Shown here piece by piece: positions 1-7,194 of a DNA stretch of 11,196 nt; positions within the stretch are counted from its first letter, which is position 1, and each line of letters starts with the position of its first letter. The stretch is taken from NCBI GenBank assembly GCA_022360075.1, contig JAKSDN010000225.1, positions 1 through 11,196 of the forward strand. The letters run 5' to 3'. Below the pieces are notes generated by a model. It was not told where the DNA came from and did not search any database. It was given only the letters and a program-made list of their open reading frames with translations. This stretch comes from Kiloniellales bacterium (GTDB taxonomy: Bacteria > Pseudomonadota > Alphaproteobacteria > Kiloniellales > JAKSDN01). The position numbers and the translations under genes were made by a program.

Positions 1-1152
1 CCGCTCTTCTTCCTGGTCTTCTGCGTTCCCTTCGGGCTGTTCCTCATTCCGCCTTTGCAGGATTTGACCGCCGACTACGTGGTCGCGCTCTTGCGGCTGA
101 CCGGCATGCCGGTGTTCCACGACGGCATCATGATCTACATCCCGTCGGGAACCTTCGAGGTGGCCGAAGCCTGCGCGGGCGTGCGTTTCCTGATCAGCAC
201 GGTCGTGTTGGGTTTCCTCGGCGCCCGGCTCCTGTTCAGGGACCTTCTGCGGCGGGTGATCTTCGTCGCCTTGTCGGCGATCATCCCGATCGTGGCCAAC
301 GGTGTGCGGGCCTACGGCATCGTCATGCTCGCGCACCTGAGCGATTATCGGATCGCAGCCGATGCCGACCATCTGATCTACGGCTGGATTTTCCTCGCCT
401 TCGTGACCTTCATCCTGCTGGGTGTGGGGCTGCTGATGCGCCGCGGCGACGACGACGGAGAAGAGGCGCCGGCCGAGACAGGGTCGGCCCATGCCGCGTC
501 GGCGGCGCCGGCATCTTTCGCGGTCGTTCTGGTCCTGGCGCTGATCATCGCCGGCTCGGCACCGGCCTACAGCCGACTCACCGAGGGGCTCTCGACGCAG
601 GGTGCCGTCTATGCGTTCGGCGAGTTGGATCAGATCGGGCCCTGGAACTTGCAGGGATCGGGGGCCGACGGCTGGCGGCCGAGTTACCGCGCGGCATCGG
701 CGCAGTTCCATCGGGTCTACCGTCACGGCGACGAGACCGTCGAGCTCTATATCGCCTACTATCCGGTTCAGACCCAAGACGCGGAGATCATCAACGATGT
801 CAACGCGCTCGACGGGGGCGAAGGCTGGATGCGCATCAACAGCGGCGTCATCGAAGGCGAGCTCGATGGCCGGAAGCGTTCGATCCCCTACGAGCGTCTG
901 CAGGGCCAGGACGGCATGAAGCTGGTGTCGTTCTGGTACTGGGTCGACGGACGCTTCGTCACCGGCGCCCTGGAAGCCAAGCTGCTGGAGATCAAGGCGC
1001 GGCTTCTCGGCGGACGCCGCGACGCTGCCTTGGTGGCCGTGGCAGCGAACTACGACCATGAGCTCAAGGAGGCCATCGGTCCGATCTTGAGTTTCGTCGG
1101 CAACGCCGATGTCGTGCGCGACGCTCTCGAAGGCGCCGCGACGGCGAGGTGA
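1..1152 (+). CDS. xrtA: Exosortase A fused to EpsI domain (5' end missing)
   Basis: This is the 3' part of a fused exosortase A plus EpsI-family protein. The reading frame is open from base 1, so the true start lies upstream; a TTG at 55 is not a credible start because the hydrophobic sequence before it continues the fold. Exosortase A is an inner-membrane transpeptidase-like enzyme thought to cleave the C-terminal PEP-CTERM signal of exported proteins. The three conserved residues are visible: Cys (codon 172-174, in EVAEACAGVRF), Arg (307-309, in NGVRAYG) and His (370-372, in DHLIYGW), among transmembrane helices. A charged, Ala-rich linker (about 445-510) follows, then another hydrophobic helix (about 517-570) and a soluble EpsI-like domain with WRPSY and ELYIAYYP segments. 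The C-terminal EpsI fusion is a known arrangement for XrtA. It heads the visible operon, with the next gene 49 nt downstream. Confidence 0.93.
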   Translation, partial: PLFFLVFCVPFGLFLIPPLQDLTADYVVALLRLTGMPVFHDGIMIYIPSGTFEVAEACAGVRFLISTVVLGFLGARLLFRDLLRRVIFVALSAIIPIVANGVRAYGIVMLAHLSDYRIAADADHLIYGWIFLAFVTFILLGVGLLMRRGDDDGEEAPAETGSAHAASAAPASFAVVLVLALIIAGSAPAYSRLTEGLSTQGAVYAFGELDQIGPWNLQGSGADGWRPSYRAASAQFHRVYRHGDETVELYIAYYPVQTQDAEIINDVNALDGGEGWMRINSGVIEGELDGRKRSIPYERLQGQDGMKLVSFWYWVDGRFVTGALEAKLLEIKARLLGGRRDAALVAVAANYDHELKEAIGPILSFVGNADVVRDALEGAATAR

Positions 1153-1201
1153 TTGTCGCGCGGCGAAGGTACGCGAGGCAGTTGGAGGCGGATAGCAGCA
1201 G

Positions 1202-3166
1202 ATGTGCGGCATCGTAGGGATCTTCGACCATCGCGGCCAGCGGCCGATCGACCGCGACCTGCTGTCCAGCATGAACGACAGCCAGGTGCATCGCGGCCCC
1301 GACGACTCCGGCCTTTTCGTCGAAGGCGGCATCGGGCTTGGCCATCGCCGCCTGTCGATTATCGATGTCTCGGGCGGCCAGCAGCCGCTGTTCAACGAGG
1401 ACCACAGCGTGGTCGTCGTCTACAACGGCGAGATCTTCAATTACCGAGAGCTGGCCAAGACGCTGACCGCGGCCGGCCACACTTTCCGAACGGTCTCCGA
1501 CACCGAGGTCATCGTCCACGCCTGGGAGGAGTGGGGCGAGGCCTGCGTCGAGCGCTTCCGCGGGCAGTTCGCCTTCGCGCTGTGGGATCGAAACCAGCAG
1601 ACGCTGTTCCTGGCGCGCGACCGGCTCGGCATCAAGCCGCTGCACTACGCCGCCCTGCCGGACGGAACCTTCCTGTTCGGCTCCGAGCTGAAGTCGCTGC
1701 TCGGCTACCCGGGCCTGCCGCGGGAGATCGATCCCTTCGCGGTCGAGGACTTCTTCGGCTACGGCTATGTGCCCGATCCGAGGACGATCTATCGCGACAT
1801 CGCCAAGCTGCCGCCGGGCCATTGCCTGACCCTGCGGCGGGGCGCGCCACTGCCGAAGCCGAAGAGCTTCTGGGAGATCTCCTTCGAGCCCGGCCTCGGC
1901 TCCAACGAGGCGGCGATCTGCGAGGAGCTGGTGGAGCGCTTGCGCGAAGCGGTCGAGATGCGGCTGATCTCCGAGGTTCCGCTCGGCGCCTTTCTCTCGG
2001 GCGGCGTGGACTCGAGCGCGGTGGTCTCGCTCATGGCCCAGACCTCGAGCGATCCCGTGCGGACCTGCTCGATCTCCTTCGGCGATCCGGACTACGACGA
2101 GTCGCGCTATGCACGGCAGCATGCCGAGCGCTACGGGACGCAACACCGCCAGCATCAGGTCGGACCGGACTCCTTCGATCTGGTCGACCGCCTGGCCCAG
2201 ATGTACGACGAGCCCTTCGCCGACAGCTCGGCGATCCCGACCTATCACGTCTGTGCCGTGGCTCGGCAGAACGTCACCGTGGCGCTATCAGGAGACGGCG
2301 GCGACGAGGTCTTCGCCGGCTATCGCCGCTATCGCTGGCATCACTACGAGGAAGCGGTGAGGGGCCTGGTGCCCGACCGCCTGCGCACCCTGGTCTTCGG
2401 TCCCATGGGCGCGCTCTATCCGAAGCTCGATTGGGCGCCGAAGCCACTGCGCGCCAAGACGACTCTCGAGGCCCTGGCACGGAACTCGGCGGACGCATTC
2501 TTCCATTCCGTCTCCGTCGTCGCCGATCGGCACCGCCGGAAACTGCTGTCCGACTCGCTGCGGCGCGAGCTGCAAGGCTACGAAGCGGTCGAGCAAGTGC
2601 GCCGTCACATGGCCGAAGCACCCGCCGAGCATCACCTGGCCAAGGTGCAGTACGTCGACATGAAGACCTACCTGCCCGGCGACATCCTGACCAAGGTCGA
2701 TCGCGCGAGCATGGCGAGCTCCCTTGAGGTGCGGGTCCCGATCCTCGACCACAAGTTCGTCGAATGGGCGGCCGGAATCAGAAGCGACTTCAATCTGCGC
2801 GGCCGCCAGGGCAAGTACATCTTCAAGAAGGCCTTGGAGCCGCATGTCGACAACGACATTCTTTACCGCGATAAGATGGGATTTGCCGTGCCCCTGACCG
2901 GCTGGTTCCGTGGGCCGCTCAGGGATCGCTTGCGCAACTCGATCATGGATGGGGCACTGGCCGAAACCGGGTTCTTCGAGATGGGCTACGTCAGGACTCT
3001 GGTGAACCAGCACCTTTCGGGGACGCACGAGCACAGCGCCATCTTGTGGTCTCTCGTGATGTTCGATTCTTTCCTGCGTCACGTTCATACAAAGCCATCC
3101 GCATCGGCGGCATCCGGCGGTGGCCTGGCCTCTGGGCGCCAGGCCGTGGCGTTGGGGCCGTCATGA
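1202..3166 (+). CDS. XrtA-associated amidotransferase, asparagine synthase (glutamine-hydrolysing) family
   Basis: A 654-residue class II glutamine amidotransferase with an asparagine synthetase B layout. The start is fixed by MCGIVGIF, which puts the nucleophilic Cys at residue 2; a GGAGG lies 13 nt upstream (1184-1188). The N-terminal glutaminase domain has HRGPDDSG, YNGEIFNY and ARDRLGIKPL. The synthetase domain carries the PP-loop SGGVDSS at residues 266-272 and GDGGDEVFAGY near 364-374. Length and N-terminus fit the exosortase-A-associated amidotransferase family (TIGR03108 type) better than housekeeping AsnB. It probably amidates a sugar or other component of the exopolysaccharide made by this locus rather than free aspartate; the substrate is inferred, not shown. 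The last ~25 residues are Ala/Gly/Ser-rich and look like a non-conserved tail. Its stop overlaps the next start as ATGA. Confidence 0.93.
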   Translation: MCGIVGIFDHRGQRPIDRDLLSSMNDSQVHRGPDDSGLFVEGGIGLGHRRLSIIDVSGGQQPLFNEDHSVVVVYNGEIFNYRELAKTLTAAGHTFRTVSDTEVIVHAWEEWGEACVERFRGQFAFALWDRNQQTLFLARDRLGIKPLHYAALPDGTFLFGSELKSLLGYPGLPREIDPFAVEDFFGYGYVPDPRTIYRDIAKLPPGHCLTLRRGAPLPKPKSFWEISFEPGLGSNEAAICEELVERLREAVEMRLISEVPLGAFLSGGVDSSAVVSLMAQTSSDPVRTCSISFGDPDYDESRYARQHAERYGTQHRQHQVGPDSFDLVDRLAQMYDEPFADSSAIPTYHVCAVARQNVTVALSGDGGDEVFAGYRRYRWHHYEEAVRGLVPDRLRTLVFGPMGALYPKLDWAPKPLRAKTTLEALARNSADAFFHSVSVVADRHRRKLLSDSLRRELQGYEAVEQVRRHMAEAPAEHHLAKVQYVDMKTYLPGDILTKVDRASMASSLEVRVPILDHKFVEWAAGIRSDFNLRGRQGKYIFKKALEPHVDNDILYRDKMGFAVPLTGWFRGPLRDRLRNSIMDGALAETGFFEMGYVRTLVNQHLSGTHEHSAILWSLVMFDSFLRHVHTKPSASAASGGGLASGRQAVALGPS

Positions 3167-3978
3167 TGACCGCCCGTCTCAGGCTTGGCGCGCTGCGCAG
3201 CCTGCGCCAGGCCGCGGGCTTCGCCGCGTCACTGCTGCTTGTCCTGCTCTGGTCGGTGCCGGAGACCGGCGCGGCGACCTTGCCGGAGACGATCAAGAAG
3301 CTGAAGCCCGGCATTGTCGCCGTCGGCACCTATCAGAAAACCCGCCGGCCGCCGGCCGCCCTCAAGGGCACCGGCTTCGCCGTCGGTCGCGGCAAGCACA
3401 TCCTCACCAACGCGCACGTCGTCGACGACAGGCTCGACGAGGAGAACCGCGAGCGGCTGGCGATCTTCGTCGGCCAAGGCGACAGCGTCGAGGTGCGCTA
3501 CGCCACGGTCCTCTCCCGAGACGCGGCGCATGACGTGGCGGTGCTCGGCATTGAGGGCAATCCCTTGCCGGTGCTCAAGCTCGGCAATGATCTAAGCGTG
3601 GAGGAAGGCCAAAGCGTGGCCTTTACCGGTTTTCCCGTCGGCCCGGTCTTTGGACTCTACCCGGCGACCCATCGCGGCATCGTCTCCGCGATCAGCCCTA
3701 TCGCCCTGCCGCAGCAGTCGCCGCGGCAGCTCGACGTGCGCATGATCAAGGCGCTTCGCGACCGCTATGACGTGTTTCAGCTCGACGCGACCGCCTATCC
3801 CGGCAACAGCGGCAGCCCGCTTTACGACCCGAGCAGCGGCGCGGTCTACGGGATGATCAGCAGTGTTTTCGTGAAGGAGACAAAGGAAAAGGTGCTCAGC
3901 GATCCCAGCGGCATCACCTACGCGATTCCGATCCGCCACGCCCGCCGATTGCTCGACGAGCTGGGCGTTCCCAATTGA
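3163..3978 (+). CDS. Exported trypsin-like serine protease (S1C/HtrA-like, no PDZ)
   Basis: A 271-residue secreted protease. I start it at ATG 3163, where ATGA is shared with the upstream stop, so translation is probably coupled; a second ATG follows at 3166, and an in-frame extension back to 3046 would lie inside the amidotransferase gene. The N-terminus is a signal peptide: basic start, hydrophobic stretch about residues 20-30, then an Ala-rich region ending near GAATLPE. The trypsin-like triad is complete: His85 in TNAHVV, Asp124 in AAHDVAVL and Ser216 in YPGNSGSPLYD. There is no PDZ domain after the catalytic domain, unlike DegP/DegS, so it is a short stand-alone protease acting in the periplasm. 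Proteases of this kind occur near exosortase loci, but its substrate is unknown. A role in quality control or maturation of PEP-CTERM proteins is inference from position. Confidence 0.9.
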   Translation: MMTARLRLGALRSLRQAAGFAASLLLVLLWSVPETGAATLPETIKKLKPGIVAVGTYQKTRRPPAALKGTGFAVGRGKHILTNAHVVDDRLDEENRERLAIFVGQGDSVEVRYATVLSRDAAHDVAVLGIEGNPLPVLKLGNDLSVEEGQSVAFTGFPVGPVFGLYPATHRGIVSAISPIALPQQSPRQLDVRMIKALRDRYDVFQLDATAYPGNSGSPLYDPSSGAVYGMISSVFVKETKEKVLSDPSGITYAIPIRHARRLLDELGVPN

Positions 3979-4170
3979 TCGAATTCTAAGCGAGAGACGG
4001 CTTTCGACCGGCGGCGCGGGAGCGATCGTTTCGTCCCTTGCGGTGATCGAGGACGTTCGCGAATGCCGACAGTCGAGATGCCTAGGGACCGCTCCGCCGA
4101 AGCTCGCTTCGCCGGACTGGAAGGCCAGAAAGCCCAAGCCCCAGCCTTGGCCGTTACGCGAACGCCGCAA

Positions 4171-5382
4171 ATGCGCATCCTGCACGTCTTCGACCACTCG
4201 ATTCCACTGCACAGCGGCTACACCTTTCGAAGCCGTGCGATCTTGCAGCATCAAAGGCTGAGAGGCTGGGACACCCATCACCTTACTACGCCGAAGCACT
4301 ATGCGCCCTCTCCGCCCTGCGAGGATGTCGATGGGCTGCGTTTCTACCGGACACCAAGGCAAAGCGGGTTGGTCACCAAGCTCCCGGTCGTCGCGGAGCT
4401 GGACCTGGTTCGGAAGACCGCAAAGCGCCTGCTGGAGGTTGCGCGCGAGATCCGGCCGGACGTCATCCACGCCCACTCGCCGGTCCTCAATCCGCTCGCC
4501 GCGCATCGCGTCGCCCGCCGGCTTGGTCTGCCGCTGATATACGAGATCCGCGCTTTCTGGGAGGATGCGGCGGCCGCCCATGGCACCTGCCGCGAGTGGG
4601 GCCCGCGTTATCGCGCGACCCGCTGGCTGGAGGACAGGGCGATCCGCAGCGCCGATGCGGTGACGACCATCTGCGAGGGGCTCCGCCGGGACGTGATCGC
4701 GCGCGGCCATCCGGCGGAGAAGGTCACGGTCATTCCCAATGCCGTTGACCTGCAACGCTTTTCCCAAGCTGCGCAAAAGGACGAGGCGCTCGCGCAGTCA
4801 CTCGGTCTGGCCGGAACGACGGTGCTCGGCTTCATCGGCTCGTTCTACGACTACGAAGGGCTGGAGGTCGCGATCGAGGCCATGCCGCCGCTGCTCGCGG
4901 AGCGGCCCGATATCAGGCTCATCCTGGTGGGCGGCGGCCCCGAGGACGAGAACCTGCGCCGCAGAGCCGCGCGCTTGGGCGTCGAGGACAAGGTCCTCTT
5001 CACCGGCCGCGTGCCCCATGAGCAGGTCGAGCGCTATTACGGACTCGTTGACATTTTCGTGTACCCTCGCAAATCGATGCGTCTGACGGAACTTGTAACG
5101 CCGCTGAAGCCTTTGGAAGCGATGGCCCAGCACAAGATGGTGCTGGCCTCCGACGTCGGCGGGCATCGAGAGCTGATCCGCGAGGGGGTGACGGGAAGCC
5201 TTTTCAAGGCCGACGATCCTGGTGCGCTTGCCGCGGCGGTGAAGCAGCTTCTGGCGGAACGCGAGAGCTGGCCCGAGCGCCTGGCGCAGGCGCGCCGCTT
5301 CGTCGAGGAGGAGAGGAGCTGGGCGGCCAGCGTTGCCAACTACGCGCCCCTGCTTGAGCGGCTGACGCACAAGCCGGCCTAA
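4171..5382 (+). CDS. Exosortase-A-associated glycosyltransferase, GT4-like (TIGR04063/Daro_2409 type)
   Basis: A GT-B fold glycosyltransferase of about 403 residues. The N-terminal MRILHVFDHSIPLHSGYTF matches the start I expect for the exosortase-A-associated family typified by Daro_2409, so I begin the gene at ATG 4171. The same frame is open from ATG 4063, which has a better Shine-Dalgarno (GAGGA, 4049-4053) and would add 36 unconserved-looking residues; this remains open. Visible motifs include HAHSPVLNPLAA in the acceptor domain, IPNAVDLQRF near residues 187-197, and the donor-site region ELVTPLKPLEAMA near 306-320. It should transfer a sugar from a nucleotide-sugar donor during assembly of the locus polysaccharide, at the cytoplasmic face of the membrane. 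There is no signal peptide or membrane segment. The gap to the protease gene is 192 nt with this start, 84 nt with the longer one. Confidence 0.9.
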   Translation: MRILHVFDHSIPLHSGYTFRSRAILQHQRLRGWDTHHLTTPKHYAPSPPCEDVDGLRFYRTPRQSGLVTKLPVVAELDLVRKTAKRLLEVAREIRPDVIHAHSPVLNPLAAHRVARRLGLPLIYEIRAFWEDAAAAHGTCREWGPRYRATRWLEDRAIRSADAVTTICEGLRRDVIARGHPAEKVTVIPNAVDLQRFSQAAQKDEALAQSLGLAGTTVLGFIGSFYDYEGLEVAIEAMPPLLAERPDIRLILVGGGPEDENLRRRAARLGVEDKVLFTGRVPHEQVERYYGLVDIFVYPRKSMRLTELVTPLKPLEAMAQHKMVLASDVGGHRELIREGVTGSLFKADDPGALAAAVKQLLAERESWPERLAQARRFVEEERSWAASVANYAPLLERLTHKPA

Positions 5383-5512
5383 AGGGGCGCTCGAGGTCCA
5401 GTCATGCGACTAAGCGCTTCACCCGGAGGCTCGGCGAAGACGGTTCACGCGCCGCAACTTGCAACGCGACGGGCCGGGCGGCCGGCGTCGATCGTTCGAA
5501 GGAACGCCTGAG

Positions 5513-6739
5513 ATGCGCATCTTCTTTCTCTCTCAGCGCGTGCCCTATCCGCCCAACCGGGGCGACAAGATTCCCGCGTTTCACGAGATCCGCCACCTGT
5601 CGCGCCGGCACGAGGTCAGCGTCTTCTGCCTGGGCGACGGCGAGGCCGACATGGCCAATGTCGAGGGCCTGTCATCGATTGTGCACGCGGTGCATGCCGT
5701 GCCGCTCGATCGCAGGGCCGCACAGCTTCGGGCTCTCCTGGCCTTGGCGAGCGGACAGTGCTTGAGCGTCGCCTATTTTCGCGAGCGGCGCCTTCATGAG
5801 ATCCTCCGCGAGGCGGTTGCGCAGAACCCGCCGGACCTTTTCCTGGTGTTCAGCTCCGGCATGGCGCAGTACGTCGAGCCCTTTACCGACATTTACCGGA
5901 TCATGCAGTACGTCGATCTGGATTCCCTGAAGTGGAAGCTCTACGCGGGCTATACGGCATTCCCGAAGAGCTGGGTCTATCGGATCGAAGCCAAACGGCT
6001 GCTCGACTACGAAAGCCGGATCGCCCGCAGCTTCGATCACTCGGTGGTCTGTACCGAGCCGGAGCTGAGGGATTTCGAGAAGCTCATCCCCGGCGCCTCC
6101 GTGAGCTGCGTCGGCAACGGCGTGGATCTCGAGGCCTTTCGGCCGAGCCAGGCGGACAAGGAGCCGGGCTCGATTCTCTTCCTGGGGGTCATGGACTACT
6201 TCCCCAACATCGATGCCATGGCTTGGTTTTGCGAGGACATCCTGCCGCGCGTCCGAAATACGGTGCCGGCGGCGAAGCTGATCATCTGCGGCAGCCGGCC
6301 GACGAAAGAGGTCCAGGCGCTGGGCCGGAACCCCGGTGTCACCGTCACGGGCTTCGTGGACTCGGTGAAGCCCTACCTCGACCGCGCCCAGGTGTCGGTG
6401 GCGCCGATGCGCCTCGGACGCGGAATTCAGAACAAGGTCCTGGAGGCCATGGCCAGCGGCCTGCCCTGTGTCGCGACGTCGCTCGGCTTTTCCGGCATCC
6501 GCGCGGCGCCGGGCCGCGACCTCATGGTCGCCGACACGGCCGAGGAAATCGCGGCGGCCATCGTCGCGCTGCTCACGGACGAGACCGCGCGCCGTCGCAT
6601 GGCGGCGCGGGCGAGAGAGGCCATGGAGACGGCCTATTCTTGGGACAAAGCGCTCGAGGATCTTGATAAGGTCGTCGATCGGCACGAGGTCCTTGGGAGT
6701 GACTTCGAAAGGACGGTGACATGGACGCACTCGGCATAG
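5513..6739 (+). CDS. Exosortase-A-associated sugar transferase, GT-B fold (TIGR03087 type)
   Basis: A 408-residue glycosyltransferase resembling the PEP-CTERM/EpsH1-associated sugar transferase family (stp1). The start at ATG 5513 is supported by AAGGA at 5499-5503 (9-nt spacing) and by MRIFFLSQRVPYPPNRGDK, the family-typical N-terminus; an open extension to a TTG at 5459 is unlikely. Other family-like segments are YVDLDSLKWKLYA, FLGVMDYFPNIDAMAWF near residues 222-240, and GIQNKVLEAMASGLPCVAT near 302-322, which forms the nucleotide-sugar binding side of the C-terminal Rossmann domain. The role is inferred as a sugar-transfer step in the exopolysaccharide linked to the exosortase system; donor and acceptor are unknown. 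It is a second, distinct glycosyltransferase beside the one upstream. Its 3' end overlaps the next gene by 19 nt in another frame. Confidence 0.92.
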   Translation: MRIFFLSQRVPYPPNRGDKIPAFHEIRHLSRRHEVSVFCLGDGEADMANVEGLSSIVHAVHAVPLDRRAAQLRALLALASGQCLSVAYFRERRLHEILREAVAQNPPDLFLVFSSGMAQYVEPFTDIYRIMQYVDLDSLKWKLYAGYTAFPKSWVYRIEAKRLLDYESRIARSFDHSVVCTEPELRDFEKLIPGASVSCVGNGVDLEAFRPSQADKEPGSILFLGVMDYFPNIDAMAWFCEDILPRVRNTVPAAKLIICGSRPTKEVQALGRNPGVTVTGFVDSVKPYLDRAQVSVAPMRLGRGIQNKVLEAMASGLPCVATSLGFSGIRAAPGRDLMVADTAEEIAAAIVALLTDETARRRMAARAREAMETAYSWDKALEDLDKVVDRHEVLGSDFERTVTWTHSA

Positions 6740-6990
6740 GCGCCTCGTTCATCTTCGTCGCCTATTTGATCTACTGGGTCCTCAAGAACGACGGCGCGGA
6801 CAGCATCAAGTCGCAGACCGGGTGGCTGCGCATGAGGGCGTCAAGAACCGACGACGAGGACGAGGATGCGCTGGCCGCGAGCAACATGACCATGCGCCGA
6901 CGGCCTATCGGCGGGCATGCTCCTGGCGACACCGAAGGAAGTGACGAGGCACCGAGAACCGCGGGGGGTGGGCGGCGTCGCTCGCGCTAG
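6721..6990 (+). CDS. Small single-pass membrane protein of unknown function
   Basis: An 89-residue protein I do not recognise. ATG 6721 is preceded by GAAAGGA (6707-6713, 7-nt spacing) and lies inside the 3' end of the upstream glycosyltransferase gene, a typical translationally coupled arrangement, which argues that it is real. Residues about 5-22 (GIGASFIFVAYLIYWVL) form one hydrophobic helix. After it comes a polar stretch (KNDGADSIKSQTGWLRMR), then an acidic patch (DDEDED) and a disordered-looking Gly/Arg/Pro-rich tail. There is no cleavable signal, no PEP-CTERM motif and no Cys residue. It is the last gene of the exosortase operon, just before a strong hairpin, so a membrane-bound accessory role in polysaccharide synthesis or exosortase function is possible but purely positional. 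Confidence 0.72.
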   Translation: MDALGIGASFIFVAYLIYWVLKNDGADSIKSQTGWLRMRASRTDDEDEDALAASNMTMRRRPIGGHAPGDTEGSDEAPRTAGGGRRRSR

Positions 6991-6998
6991 GCGGGTAG

Positions 6999-7016
6999 GG
7001 GGCACTGCGGTGCCCC
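6999..7016 (+). terminator. GC-rich hairpin at the end of the exosortase operon
   Basis: A perfect 7-bp inverted repeat, GGGGCAC and GTGCCCC, around a TGCG tetraloop begins 8 nt after the stop of the small membrane protein gene. Outer bases (GGCGGG, CCGCC) could lengthen or compete with the stem. It is followed by GAAAAGC, not a T-run, so it is not a classic intrinsic terminator; it may be a Rho-assisted stop or an RNA 3'-end stabiliser. Confidence 0.5.
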
Positions 7017-7062
7017 GCCGAAAAGCACGCCCATCGATTCAGCGCTCTCGGCGCCGATTTGC

Positions 7063-7080
7063 CGAAGGCGCAGGCCTTCG
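7063..7080. repeat. Perfect inverted repeat (hairpin)
   Basis: CGAAGGC, loop GCAG, then GCCTTCG: seven perfect base pairs in either strand's RNA. It has no adjacent T-run on the rightward strand. It may be part of a bidirectional stop region for the two converging transcripts or a protein-binding dyad. Confidence 0.45.
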
Positions 7081-7134
7081 ACCAGCGGTGGGATCATCCC
7101 GTAGGAATTTCAGGATGCCCTGTTGTGCCCTTGG

Positions 7135-7157
7135 TCCGGGCCGCGACGCGGCTCGGA
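7135..7157 (+). repeat. Ten-pair hairpin, perfect only as rightward RNA
   Basis: Bases 7135-7144 pair with 7148-7157 around a GAC loop. All ten positions pair if the RNA is rightward (one is G-U), whereas leftward RNA would have an A-C mismatch there. This hints at, but does not prove, a structured rightward transcript downstream of the operon. It ends 38 nt before the stop of the convergent leftward gene. Confidence 0.4.
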
Positions 7158-7194
7158 GGCGGAAGCTTGGCTTGTCCGGGATTTCCTTTTTGTG

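Larger units (their letters stand above)
6991..7194. other. Hairpin-rich intergenic region between convergent genes
   Basis: Rightward and leftward genes converge here. Besides the hairpin at the operon end, I see a perfect 7-bp stem with a 4-nt loop at 7063-7080 and a 10-pair stem with a 3-nt loop at 7135-7157, plus short dyads (GGGATCATCCC at 7090-7100; CAGGATGCCCTG at 7111-7122). No open frame here looks like a gene. No tRNA or known riboswitch is recognised. Confidence 0.5.

Noticed and set aside
1064..2248. Long leftward open frames antisense to the exosortase-operon genes (also 2288-3088, 3592-4776, 5672-6730, 8952-10010, 10270-11190)
   Set aside because: Typical GC-rich shadows in register with real genes; their products are Arg/Gly/Ala/His/Asp-rich without motifs, while the rightward frames carry clear family motifs.
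1153..2727. Rightward 524-codon frame overlapping the amidotransferase
   Set aside because: Composition is almost entirely Arg/Ala/Gly/Leu with no motif; it is an out-of-frame shadow of the amidotransferase gene.
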